DNA of 64,000 bases, from NCBI RefSeq assembly GCF_000315625.1, contig NW_005434511.1:14165-78164 (forward strand), written 5' to 3'. Positions within the stretch are counted from its first letter, which is position 1, and each line of letters starts with the position of its first letter. This document shows, one piece after another, positions 1 to 12,600 of the stretch. A program made the position numbers and the translations under genes. The notes beneath the pieces were generated by a model. It was not told where the DNA came from. It worked only from the letters and a program-made list of their open reading frames with translations, and made no database searches. The stretch is from Guillardia theta CCMP2712. Its lineage: Eukaryota > Cryptophyceae > Pyrenomonadales > Geminigeraceae.

Positions 1-3000
1 TCATAGCGCATGTTGGAAACAAGATAGTCGACGATGACTTGGCGTCCTTGGAGTAGGATGTCGGGAGGAGGGAACTTCAGATCAGGGCAGCCTTGCAGTT
101 GAAGTTCAAAGAGCGCAGGTAGGTTGGCAAGGAAGGTAGGCAGCCCCTGCATTTCATTGTTGGAGGCCCAAAGGTGCCGGAGTCTCTTGAGACTCTCGAT
201 GCAGCGGGGGAGCTGGAAGAAGCGGTTCCCTGAGATGTGGAGGGCCGTCAGGAGGGAGCAGGAGGAGAGCTCGTCGGGAAGAGAGGAGAACTGGTTGCAG
301 GTGATCGAGAGCAGCGTCAGGGAGGAACATCCTCCGATCTCCGACGGCAGCGATCGGACCTGGTTCTGGTCCATGCGCAGCTTCTGCAGCGCGTGCAGAC
401 ACCCGACGGTCCCGGGGACGTAGACAATCTGATTCCTCGAGATGTTGAGAGACTCGAGGTTTGTCAGGCTCTGGAGAACATCGGCGGAGACGGTGGAGAG
501 GAGGTTGTGTTGTAGAGAGAGCTTCCTGAGGTTGAAACAGTGCTTGATATCAGCCGGCAGCACTTTGATCTCGTTGAAGGGTATCCTGAGCTCGATCAGT
601 GTCTGCAGGTTGCCGATCTCGGCCGGAAGGTACAGCAACCCGTTGTTGTGCATGTGAAGAACTTTTAGATCCTGCATCTTGCCAATCGAGCTTGACAAGA
701 ACATGATCTTGTTGTCCCGCGCTTGGAGATGCTGCAGGTTCTCAAGTGTGATAATATCCTCGGGCAGTCGCTGCAGTGACAGTCCTGATATGTTCATGTA
801 CCCTGTCTCCTTCACACATAAGTAGGACTTGCGGATGTACGCTAGGGTAGCCATGGTTCCCTGCAGCAGAATCTCGTATGGAGGGTTGACCATGTAGCGC
901 GAGAATGGTAGGGAAAGTTTGACAAGGCGTGTCATCGCACCCATGACAAACGGCAGCGACTGGAGCTGTAAGTTCTTGAGCGAGAGGTCGGTAAGGTCAG
1001 TGAGCCGCTCGATGCTGGGAGGGAGGGAGGAGAAGTAGTTGCCGTCCAGGTAGAGGGAGGTGATGCTGGGGATGGAATAGATCTCCACAGGGAACGACTT
1101 CAGTCCCAGCCCTCTCAGATCAACCACTCTCGATTCCCTTCCTTGGTAGATAGCATTGAGGTACCTAACCACAAGACTCGCCTTCCTCTCGCAGATTTCT
1201 GGGTTGGGCGACACCATCTCAGCCACGTCTAACGTCAGCGCGTCCAGGAGGTAGAGGTTGCCCATCTCCAGCGGGAGGATCGTGACGTTGTTCCCTTCGA
1301 GCCAGAGCTCCGTCAGGCTTGTCAAGTTTCCTACCTGGACGGGGATGATGGTTATGTCATTGTTGTCCAGCCTCAACGACTGCAGCTGAGCCAGATGCTC
1401 GCAGAGCTCCCGCGGCAGCCGCCGGATCCGATTATAGGACAGCCACAGGTCCCGCATTCTTGACATGAGCGTGAGAGCAGTTGGTAGCTCCTCCACTGAG
1501 TTCTTTGACAGCACCAGCCGCGTCAGGCTCGTCAGCCCCAGCACTTCCTGCGGAACGTGGAGCAAGTTGGTCCCCATGAGCTCGACGCTCGAAGTTGCTC
1601 TGCTGCGCAGGATAGCATCGAAGTACTTCTGGATCCTAGGGAACCCCGCAAGGCTGATCTCGGGAGGAGGAGTTTGCAACTTTTCTAGGTCGATGTCGAG
1701 CTTGAGGAGGTTGGTCATCCAGCCAATCTCGAGCGGGAGGGAGGCGATGGGGTTGCCGACGACGTTGAGACGGGTCAGGTTGGTGAGAAGGTAGAGGTTG
1801 TCGGGGAGGAGACAAGCTGGTTGCTGATGACTGAGATCTCCGTCAGAGACGTTAGAGCAGTGATGGAGGCAGGAAACGAGCGGAGGCAGTTGTAGTCTGC
1901 GTTGAGGTACTTGAGACTGACCAGCTGGGCGTTCGCTCCAGCCCCCTGCGCCGACTTCCCCTTGCTCGGCTGCTTGCCGTGGACAGGGGAAGACTGCTCC
2001 TCCTCCTCCTTGCCCTCTGACACCTTTCCGGTCAACGACTGCATCCTGTTGTTGGCGATCAGCAGCCGCTCGAGGTTGGGGATGGGGAGGATTTCGTAGT
2101 CGATAGACTCAAGCTCGAGGGCTCGGAGGTCGAGCGTGTTCGACGTCTGGCAGCGGAAGAGGCGGGAGAGAAAGTCAAGGATTGATCGCAGGCCCCTGGC
2201 GACGATCTCGGGAGGAGGCATCCTGAGCGGGTTGTCGTGGACCGTCAGCTCCTTCATGGAGTCGCTCTGGCACAGGTCGATGGGCAGTGAGAAGATAAGG
2301 TTCTGGTGGGCCAGCAGGGATTTCAGCTGAGGAAGGTGGCCAAGGCCCTCCGGCAGCTGCTGCAGGCGATTCTGTGACAGGTTTAGCACCGTCAAACTTG
2401 ACAGCCTCGAGATGCTGCTGGGCACGTGCTGGAGCTTGTTGCGGTGGAGGTCCAGCAGCCGGAGGCCCGTCAGGCTGCCGATGGTGTCAGGGACGAGCCG
2501 GAGCTCGTTCTGCGATCCCAGCAGGCAGGTCAGCTGGGCGAAGCGAGAGATGCCCTCTGGAAGCTCCTCGAGCAAGTTGCAGGAGAGGGAGAGGCTGACC
2601 AGCTGGGTCATACCGTACGCCCACCTGTCTCTCCTCACCCTCTGCTCGCTCCACTCCTCGCCGGGGCGGGGGAGGCCGCGGTAGACGATGAGGGGGAGGC
2701 GAGCGAGCGAGAAGCTGTCGAGGTTGAGCCGATCCCCTTCGGCGTCAGCCAGCATGTCCCTGAAGGAGCAGGCGGGAGCACAGCTGAGGATGTTGTCGTA
2801 GAAGCGCATCATGACGGTGAGGCCCTGGGAGAGGATGTCTTCGGGCGGAAAGATGATGGCGTTGTCTCTGTAGTCGAGGACTGACAGCTTCTTCAGCAGC
2901 GCGATCTCTGGTGGGATTTCTGTCAGCCTGTTCCCCCTGATGTTCAGATTCTCGATCATGATGCACTTGAAGATGCTCGGAGCGAACACGGTGAGGGAGT

Positions 3001-6000
3001 TGTTGGCGAAGGAAACGTCTCGGAGACAGGGGAACGAGTCCATGAAGGCAGGCATAGCCTCGAGCTTGTTTCCTTCCAGGTTGAGGTATGTCAAGCTCGC
3101 CAGCTCTGCCATCTTCTCTGAGATGATCTTGATGTGGTTGTCAACCAGCGACAAAGACGTCAAGTTGCTCAGCGTCGAGATCCCGTCGGGGATAACCCGC
3201 AGCAAGTTGCTGTCCATGACAACCTCTCTCAGCTCGACAAGGTTGTAACTCTCCCTCGGCCACTGGATCAGCTCGAAGCTCTTGAGGGAGAGGGAGCGAG
3301 AGGACCGAGCTGTGTACAAGGCTTTTAGGAAGGAGAGGACCACGTGCGGGGACGGCCCCTCCCTCCCCTGCCTGCTTTCTGTCTGCGCTGCCTCCCCCCT
3401 CCTTGGCAGGATGGTCTTGATTATCTCGAAGGGAGGAGAGACCACTGGGTTCGAGAAGACGTTCCAGGTGACAAGGTTGCTAAGAGCATGCAGCTCTGGG
3501 TACAGCACAGGGACCTTGTTCCGAACCAGCTCCAGCTCCGTCAAGTTGGTCAGGGAGGAGAGGAAGATAGGGAGGTCGTCGATGCGGTTCTGTGAGAAGG
3601 ACAGGGAGGTCAGGTCGGTGAGGAGAGTGAGTTGCGGAGGGAGCGAAGTGAGCTCCAGCCTGTTCAGTTCAAGGCATCGCAAGGACGTCAGCTGGAAGAC
3701 CTCCGAAGGGATCTCAGAGAGGAAGAAGTCGCTGAGAATGCAGACTTGCTCGTCCTCTGCTTCGAGCATGCTCGCAAGGTACGCCAGGATGTTCTCTGTG
3801 CAGTGCCTGGTGATCTCGTTACAAGGTGACGTCAATGGGAGCCCTTGGATCTCCAGCGATGTCAAGCTCCGCATCCTTGCAAGGCATCGTGGAAGAACTT
3901 TGATGCGATTTTGAGACACTGCCAGGGTTCGCAGCCGTGAGTGTGTGCTGAGGTCATGGGGGATGGAGGAGATACGGTTTCTCCTGACCTCCAGCACTTC
4001 CAGGTGAGGCATCTGAAGACAGATGCTGCTGTCGATGACAGTCAGATCGTTCCCGTCCATGTTCACCCTGATCAACTTGCTCCACCCGAGCACTTCCGCA
4101 CAGATCGCCTTCATCGTCGTCAGGGTCCTGCACCAGCTCCAGTCCAGCACGCCAGTGATCATGGCGACTTCGCTCGTCAGGTAGTAGCGGAGGATGTGAG
4201 CTGTGCTTGCTGATCTCATCTCAGCTGGGGGAGTCTCGAGCCTGTTGTTGGAGATTGACAACCTGGACAACATGGTGGGAGAGAGATGCCCGAGCTCTAT
4301 GGGGAGCCGCGTGAGCTTGTTGTCGTTGAGGTACAACACAGTCAGGTTGCTCAGAGTTCCGATGCTGGGAGGGAGAGTCCTCAGCTGGTTGTGAGAGAAG
4401 TTGAGAAACGTCAAAGTTGACAGGCGGGAGATCTCAGGTGGGATGTTTGACAGCCTGTTGAGCTCGAGCTTCAGCTGGAGCAGCTGGAAGTTGGTGGACA
4501 GCAGGATTTCAGCTGGGATGACCTCAAGTCGAAAGTTGCTCGCGTCAAACTCCTTGGTGACGCGGGCAGTCCGCAGCCTCGAGAGCCACATGGCGAGCGG
4601 GTTGGTAGCCGAAATTCCGTTGTGCCATTGTTTGGTCTTCTGCTGCATGACAAGAGCATGTTCAACAACTTCAACAGGATGTTGATCGAGGAAATTGTCT
4701 TGTATGTTCACTTCCGTCAACGAGGTCATCACTCCGAGGATCGGCGGCAACCTTGTGATCTGATTGTTGGAGACCGACAACTCTGTCAGCGCTGTCATGC
4801 CGCCGATGGTAGGAGGGAGAGTCGTGAGGAGGTTGTAAGACATGATGAAGGTCTTGAGACTGTTCAACTTGCCGATCTCGAGCGGAAGACTGCCGATCTT
4901 GTTGTTTGAGAAGTTCAAAAGCTTCAGCCAAGTCATGTGCTGTACGCTAGCTGGAACACAGTCGATCATGTTCATGTTAAGGAACAAGTTCACCAGGTTG
5001 GTGAGTTGCAGGAAGCTGCTTGCAAACTCCTTCAGTCTGTTGCCAGCGAGGTTGAGCGTTCGCAGCGATACCATCCTCCTCATCTCCAACTCGATCTCAT
5101 CAAGACTGTTGTAAGAGAGATCCAACTGAACAATCGTCGAGCAAGTGAAGAACTCTGCGGGGATCCTGCCGATGTAGTTGTGAGACAAGTCGACAATCTT
5201 AATGTCCTCCACGTCCGCAATGGCCAGGGGAAAGCTCTTCAGATCGCACCCGGACATCGCCACTTCCCCGTTGGAAGAAGCTTCGGCGAACAGCTTCAAG
5301 AACCTGATCATGGCTGGGATGCCGAGCTTGACGATCTCGAGGGGAGGATGGGTCAGGTTGTTGCCGTCCAGCTTGAGCCTCTTCAGCCCAGTCAAGTTGC
5401 CGATGTCAAGAGGGAGGAACGTCAGGAGGTTGTTCTCGAAGTTGATCTCGGCAAGGCTGAAGCACTTGCCCAGCGACTTGGGGAGGGTTCGGAAACGGTT
5501 CTCACGCATGGAGAGTATGGTGAGGTTTGACAACTTGGAGAAGTCTCGGGGGAGAGAAGAGATGAAGTTGGAGTCGAGATTCATCTCGATCAAATCGAAG
5601 AACTCGCTGCCAGCGATGGTGATCTCAGGAGGGAACACAGACAACCCGAACTTTGCGAGGTTCAGCACGCCACCAACGTAGAGATGGTCGGAGATGAAAC
5701 ACTCCTGCTGCTCCCTCGCCGCCGACAGCTGGTGGAGGTAAGAGAACCAGGTCAAGAACGGCTGAGCAAGGATATCCTTGGGAGGGCTCCAGACTATGTT
5801 GCCTTCGATCTCGATCTCTCTTAAGTTTGTGAACTGAGAGAAGGACAAGGGGAGGCGATCAATCAGATTGTCCATCAGGTTCAACTTTCGTAGACTGCCC
5901 AGGTCCGCCAGCCCCTCCAGTCCAGCACACAGCCTGTTCGAGGACAACGAAAGCTGATCGAGAGAGCTGAGCTTGTACAAGCTCGACGGCAGCTGGCTGA

Positions 6001-8769
6001 GCTCGTTGCAGTCGAGGCTGAGACTGGAGAGGTTTGACAGCCGTTGAAACTTGTCGGCGATGGTGTGGATGCGGTTCATGGTGAAAGAGGCAACTTTCAG
6101 ACTCGTCAGTCGGAACAGGGAGGAGGGAAGAGCGTCGAGCAAGTTGGAGTCAAGGTACAACTCAGTCAGTGACGTCAGCATTCCGAACTCCTCCGGCAAG
6201 TGCTGGAGCCCGTTCTGTCGGAGGTCAAGGGCCGTCAAGACGGTCACATGCTGGCTGAGGAAAACTTCTTGGGGGACAGAAGTCAGATTCCACCTCCTCA
6301 GTTCCATCTCCTGCGTTTTTTCACAGCTCGTGACTCGTCTCATGAACTCCAAGGTTGTCTGTATGCCGAAACTCCAGATCTCCATAGAGGGAGAACGCAT
6401 GATATGGCTGTCGAGCCTGATCTCCACCAGTGTCGTCATCACGTGGAACTCGAGCGGGAACAAGTCGATCTTGTTCATGTTGATGTACAGCTCCTGCAAC
6501 CTTGGGAACAGGTGGATGATGTCGACAGGAAGAACTTCGAGATCCAGACCAGACAAGTCCAGCACCTGAGTCGTCCAGGCGATGTCAGCTCTGCGAAGAA
6601 ACTCGACAATCTTCTTAGTCCCGAGGGCTGAGATGGAGGGAGGAGGGAACGAGAGATGGTCGGGGCTCAGTTCAAGCTTCTTCATCCTCCTAAGGCGGGA
6701 GAGCTCGACTGGCAGGGCAGTGAGCGGGTTGTCCTGGAGCGAGAGGTGCGTCAAGCTCTGAAGCCGCTCGATCTGTGCTGGGATCGTAGCGATGGAGTTG
6801 CTCTGAAGCATCAGAATCTGCAGCAAGTCAAGATCTCCTATCCTTGCAGGGAGGCTCTTCAGCTGGTTGTTGTTCAACCTGATCTGAGTCAAGAAACGGA
6901 TATCCCCAATGGCCTCAGGGAGGGTAGCGATCATGTTGTACTCTAGCCAGAGGATGCGGATGCTGGTGATCCGAACGTCGCTGAAGATGGAGGGAGGGAT
7001 CTCCTTGAGACTAGCATTGCTCAGGTCGAGCTTCAGTGATTTCTTTGCGAGCTCCTGCCGCTCCTTGAGCAGCTTGTTCAGTTTGGCTGCTGCTGAGCTC
7101 TTGGACAGCGTCGACATGGCGGAAGCAGAAGTCTTATTCAAGCTCTTGCGCTGAGTTGCTTCCATGATCGTCGAGCTCATTCCAGACTTGCTCTGATTCC
7201 TCGCTCCTCTTCCGTGATCTTGGCTTGCAAACGATGTCGTTTTCGACTGGCCCTTCCTCTCTCCCTCCTTCGGCTTCTCCTCCTCCTGCTCCTCCTCGTC
7301 CTCACGCTCCTGCTCCTCCTGCTTTTCTTCTCTCACCTTCTCTCCTTCACCCATTCCTCTTTCATCCGCCATGGCAAGGGCAGCAGGAAGACCAGTGACC
7401 AAATCTTCATCGCGTTGCTCCCCCTTCTCATCTTCCGCACTGCCCTCCCTTCCACCGCCATTTTTCGCCTCTTCCCGCACTCTCAAACTATCCTGCTCCT
7501 CTTGCTCCTCTTGCCTCGTTCTGACCCCCACTTGCAGCACTTCCCCAGCCTTCCCTTCCTCCGTTCTGCTTCCTCCTCCTTCCGCCCTCCTCCGCCTCTT
7601 CTCAGAGATCTCCAGCAAGAATTCTTCCGCACGCGCCCGCAGCATCTTAGCAACCTTCTCAGCTCTCTGTATGTCGCTGCGAGATGCTCCTTCCTGTATC
7701 AACTCCGTCCAGGAGCGGTCTGCCTTGCTCGCTTCTCTCAACACCTCCACCCTCAAGCTCTCTGCCTCTTCCACATCCAGCGAAGCAAGATCGCACTCGA
7801 AGAACGAGCGACGATGATCATCAGCAGCTAGAACATCCATGTCCTCCTTCCCTTCCCCCGAGATCCTCTCCCCTGCTCCCTCGGACTCTATCGCGCTCTC
7901 GATCCATTCCCGCACCATTGCCTCCATCATGGCCGGCACTTCTTCGCCTCCCGCCTCCCTCGCCCCTCCTTCCACGTTCTCCGACGTAGTAAGCTCTACC
8001 CCTTCATGCTGTACCTCCCCATGCTCCACCACCACCACCACCACCTCCTCCTCCTCCTCCGTCACCATGGAACTCGCTTTCTGGGCCAGCAGAGGCAGCA
8101 AGGCTCTAACTCGATGCCCTCGGAAGACAGCCTGTATGGTCCGAGAGGACTTTTCACGGAGGTGCAAGGCAAAGGGGCAGCTGCTCTCCAACAAGAACAA
8201 CTTCATCTCCCTCTGTTGCTCCTCAGGCATCTCCTGCACCCTGTTGAGAACATCGGAGGCAGCAGCTTCTACATCCTCATCCTCCATCTCTTGCAGCTCG
8301 AGGATGAGATTCCTGCACACGCTCGTCAATCCTGCCATCATGTTCAGCCTGCTCACCTCAACATTCTCTCCCAGTTGATCTTTGACTTCTCTTCACGGAA
8401 CATCTTTCTTCGCTGAAACAACCCTCTCGCCACGTGACATCGGTAGGATCTCTGCAGACACAGGGAGCTCGTGTGTCGTAGGACCATAACGACCTCGTCG
8501 TCCAGCGAGTGCTCATGAAGGATCTCGACAGGCGTCGTCCCTGACAGCCTCATCGCAATCAACAGGTCGTCCCCTCGCTCTCTCCTGAGCGTTCCAGTCT
8601 CTTCCAGCTCTCGAGATGCAGCAGTGATCTTGGTGAGGATGCGTTGGTCAGCAGCGCTGCCGTCATCCCTCGGGAGCCAGCGGGAGACAAGCTGAAGCAT
8701 GTCTTCCGTCCATGGCGAAGAGTCTGGGAGCGGAGGTAGCCATTGCTTCGCAAGGATCAAACCTTGCAT
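1..8769 (-). CDS. Giant IQ-motif leucine-rich-repeat protein (partial, runs off the left edge)
   Basis: Exon 1 is 8357-8769 and exon 2 runs from 8312 to the window edge. A 44-nt GT-AG intron (8313-8356) joins them in frame. The N-terminus has two IQ-like calmodulin-binding motifs, one at the end of exon 1 (around LCLQRSYRCHVARG) and one early in exon 2 (RTIQAVFRGHRVRALL). A Glu/Lys/Arg-rich low-complexity stretch of about 300 residues follows, then dozens of LRRs with the consensus LxxLxLxxNxLxxLPxxI. Some are separated by spacers that start with a PPxEI-like motif. No kinase, NB-ARC or membrane segment is visible. The long open frame stops at 1775, but LRR coding resumes at once in another frame to position 1, so one base seems to be missing near 1806-1812. 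A cytoplasmic calmodulin-regulated scaffold is an inference. An in-frame GTG at 8356 is inside the intron and is not the start. Confidence 0.85.
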
Positions 8770-9030
8770 TGGAAGCAGCGAAAGGAAGGTGGGTCGAATC
8801 CCCTCGCCTCACATGCTTCCTGCTTAGACGTCTCCCTCTCGCCCTCGCATCCTTCGACCGATAGTCTGCATCATCTCGTACCGGGGAAGCGCAAGCTTGC
8901 AGTGCTGAACCAGACCCTTCAAGCTGATCCTACAGCTTCCAAGATGCCAATGCATGGCAGTCGCGTTGAAGCATGAATTCTTCTCTCGCCGCCCAGCATC
9001 TCATCTGTGCCTCTTCTCCAGCCTTCCCGC

Positions 9031-9110
9031 TCCTCTCCTCTCCTCTCCTCTCCTCTCCTCTCCTCTCCTCTCCTCTCCTCTCCTCTCCTCTCCTCTCCTC
9101 TCCTCTCCTC
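9031..9110. repeat. (TCTCC)n pentanucleotide microsatellite
   Basis: Nearly perfect tandem CTCCT/TCTCC units, about 16 copies, readable directly. Confidence 0.97.
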
Positions 9111-9360
9111 CTTCTCCTTCCCCTTCCCTCCCATCTTCTCTCATCCATCCCTACAGCATGGCGCTGCTTCACCGCCCTGGTTTCATGGCCGGTAGTTGAA
9201 TGGTCATGGGGGGGATGTGGCTCCGGGCCTCTTGGGCCGGACTCCGGGCCCGGCCCGAACTCTCTCAGTGCCAGGATTCGAAGAAGCCTTTGACTTTTTT
9301 TTTTTAACCTCAACGGCTCCCCCGCCCCCCTCCTGCGTCCACTCGTTTCCTAGAGCATAT

Positions 9361-9395
9361 TGCTCCTGCTCCTGCTCTCCTGCTCCTGCTCCTGA

Positions 9396-9477
<82 letters not shown>

Positions 9478-9525
9478 CTTGCTGCTCCTGCTCCTGCTCC
9501 TCCTCCTGCTCCTGCTCCTGCTCCT
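9361..9525. repeat. (TGCTCC)n hexanucleotide repeat
   Basis: Tandem CTGCTC units with a few interruptions. The repeat gives spurious Arg-Ser and Pro-Ala frames on the two strands. Confidence 0.95.
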
Positions 9526-9623
9526 CAAGCTTCCTTCTTTATCACCTGAGTTCTGTTCGCCTGTCTATGGCGTGAGCCAGTGCGAAGGTATCAGTTCTTT
9601 CGCTTCGCGTGCAGTCAGCAGCC

Positions 9624-12600
9624 ATGAGCCCTCGTTCTAAGGGACGACCTTTCAGCGCAGCGCCAGGTCACTTACCTTCATGTTGCTCTGGGGAAGGATT
9701 GACTTTGACTGGAATGACAGGGCTGGATTCAAAGATGAACCTGTAAGTTGAATTTCTGTATGTCAAAGTTTCGATCGGATGTGAAGATGATCATGCAGGT
9801 TGAGCCATGATCAGCTCCCGAGGCGCGCCAAGACGCCTGTCAGCATGTTTGGTCCCATATCTGTGCATGTAGGACAAGAGACTGATTTTACTCCATTGAC
9901 GTTGACTGCGATGTTTGTTGGCAGGAGGAAAATTTGAGCAAGGGGAGACGAGTCGGCCGCCGGTTTATAGAGCCGCGTGTTATGACTCAATCCAAGATAT
10001 CGAAGATGGTCGAAACCATGCAGGTATTATGCAATTTGTCTCCATCAAGACAAACTGCACAGTTTGTCTTGATTTGAATGTTTCTTGCTCTATCCGTGCT
10101 TCTGACATCCTTGTACAAGGATGCGATGGGAGAGGTGGACAGGAAGGATGTGGGAGAGTGGGAGTGGAGAAACATTCATACAGCTCCCGTCTCCAACATG
10201 ATGACTGCCGCTCCCCGGTCTCAGTGCAACAGCGCTTCTGGTTTGGGCTCGGTCAGCGAGATTGTGAATTGAATGAAAGGTGTTGATCTGACTGGTTTTG
10301 TAGATGATAAAGGAGAAGGAGATTGACGTGAATACTTTGCTTCTTACCCTCATGCTGTACTTCTTGACTTGTACGTCACTCTAGAGTTCTCAAGCATCCC
10401 GCTTGAATTTTCCTCGCGCTTGGAGTGCGGACGGGACCCCAAATCATCGGCAGAGGTACCGCGAGCGTTGCGATCTGAATCATCTGTGACTGTGCGAGCA
10501 GGAAACTAGACCTGTCGAAGAGAGCGTGGAGTGCGACGGATGATTCGAGTGAGAAGAGGGGGAGGAGGAGAGAGGGGGGAGGAGCGGAGGAGAGGAGAGG
10601 GAGAGGAGGAGAGGGGAGTACGTGTGTGTAAGTGTGTGAGAGAGATAGAGGTGAGAAAGAGAAGACAGGAGAAGGAGGGGAGAGGAGAGGAGGAGGTAAC
10701 AGTGGTGGGCAGAGGTCACTGAAAAGGTGAACCCTTGGTCAACTGGGAATCCCTTCGTCCTATCCAAGAAGTACAGCAAAATCTCCTCCTTCAGCAAGTA
10801 CCAGGTAGGAAGAGGAGCAGTGGAGTCAGACTGTCTGATGTATGTATGACAGGATTCTCTCGAGGACTCACTCGGACCGCTGTTCGACAGGCCGCAGTCA
10901 GGTCTGTTCTGCTAACCTTGCTGTTGTGATGTTGCTAACTTCTCGGGTGACGCTGTTGGTGCAGCGATGCAGTTTGTTGATCTCGACGATGAGACGAAGA
11001 AAAGGTGAGAGGAGGAGATCGAGAGATGTTTTTGTTTTGTCTGCATGGATGTTGTTTCAACCCTTGGATCTTCCGTTCTCTTTTCTTCTCACATCCTTGA
11101 ACGCATCAAGTCGTTGTGTATTTGTACGTGAACGAAGTACGTTGGTTACGCATGCATGTGTTGTATGATTGAATGTATGCCCGTAAATTTGTCCGTCACT
11201 CTGCTGTTCTTGACATCCTTGCCCTTGCTTGCTGTGTCTTTGTGATACTTTCTTCAGAGCTCCGTCCTCCCTCGTTGCCAGAGCCGTCGCCTCCTCAAGA
11301 ATGACTGTGAGACTCGCGAGAGAGGAGGAGGAGGTTGACGGAGGTTGAAGGTGATCGAAGACGATGAGGAGATACAAGACTTTAGAAGAAAGTTCGAAGA
11401 GATTGAGGACGACTTGGAGGTGAGATGCTGGTTTGGAGAAGATGTCTGGCATTATGATGATGCTGACTACGACAATGACGAGGAGGAGGAGGAGGAGGAG
11501 GAGGAGGAGGAGGGATGATGATGATGATGATGATGATGAAGAGGAGGAGGAGGAGGGATGTGCAATCGTTGCTGGTTAACAAACTTTCATTGAAGATGAC
11601 ATCAAAGAAAAATCGCTTTGAAGTTTCAATCTTCTATGATGGAAAACTCACCAACAACATGGCAAAATCACGATCAGTTCTCACAGTGAGTACAAACATC
11701 ACAACGTTCCTTCTTCTCCTCCTCAGCAAGTTTGCAGGAGATCTTTCTTGCCTTCTGTGGGCTTCAACAAAACTACGGAGGAACAAACAGTTTTTCTGAG
11801 AGGTGAGACTTCGATGGAATGAACATCAAGACAATGTTTTGTACACATATCAGGAGCCTGCCCATGTTCTGTAAAAGTGTTTGTTGACAGTGTTTCAAGA
11901 TTGTCCTCTCTGTGAACTTTTGAATGAACATGTCTTACCACAGAGCTGTCTCCCTCAGCAGCATTGGATACGCAGAGTTTGGAATCATGGTCAGAAAAGA
12001 TGATGTTAGTCGTTCGCAACTTGATGTTGTTTACAGATGAAAGAATTTCTTCCTGATTTCGACATCGACTATGAAGAGGTTTTCTTGAACTTATTCTATC
12101 AGTCTCCCTTTGCTAAGAACCTCTCCTTCACTTTCATTGTCTTCTCTCCCATCTAAACTTTTCCCGCTCTTTTACATTCCTCACACAAATCAACCCATGT
12201 ACCACATGAATGTCAAATCTATCCAAATCAAACCTTTTTCCCTTTCACATTTCTCCCACGTTTCCCTCACACTCCTCCCGAGTGTATACTCCTCTATAAT
12301 ACCTCACCTGCTTCTCTCATACTTTTCCTTCATATCTCCCTCTTGTACATCACTTACATCTTTCAGACTCCTTACAATATTTCTCCCACCTTTCTTCACT
12401 TTTCTCCTTACATATTTTTCCCACCTTTCTCTTTCACTTTTCTCACTTGCCCCGCAGATTTTCAAGGTTTTCACCGTCACCAAGCAGAAAGGTGTTCCCA
12501 GCACTTTCAAGTGGGAGAAAGAGTGGGGGGTAGACCAAGCTGTCACAGACATTAGGTGATTTGATTCCATTTCCTCCTCCCTCCTCCCTCCTCCCTCCTC

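Larger units (their letters stand above)
8770..9623. other. Intergenic stretch with two microsatellites
   Basis: This lies between the divergently transcribed LRR gene and the multi-exon gene starting at 9624, so it should hold both promoters. It contains a pentanucleotide and a hexanucleotide repeat and a GC-rich islet at about 9225-9262 with GGGCCCGG. I see no coding region. The Ser/Pro/Ala/Arg open frames here are translations of the repeats. Confidence 0.7.

Noticed and set aside
124-8416. Many plus-strand frames of 60-210 residues opposite the LRR gene
   Set aside because: Shadows of a GC3-rich minus-strand repeat gene; none has its own domain or start context.
9310-9549. Arg-Ser and Pro-Ala repeat proteins
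   Set aside because: Pure translation of the TGCTCC microsatellite.
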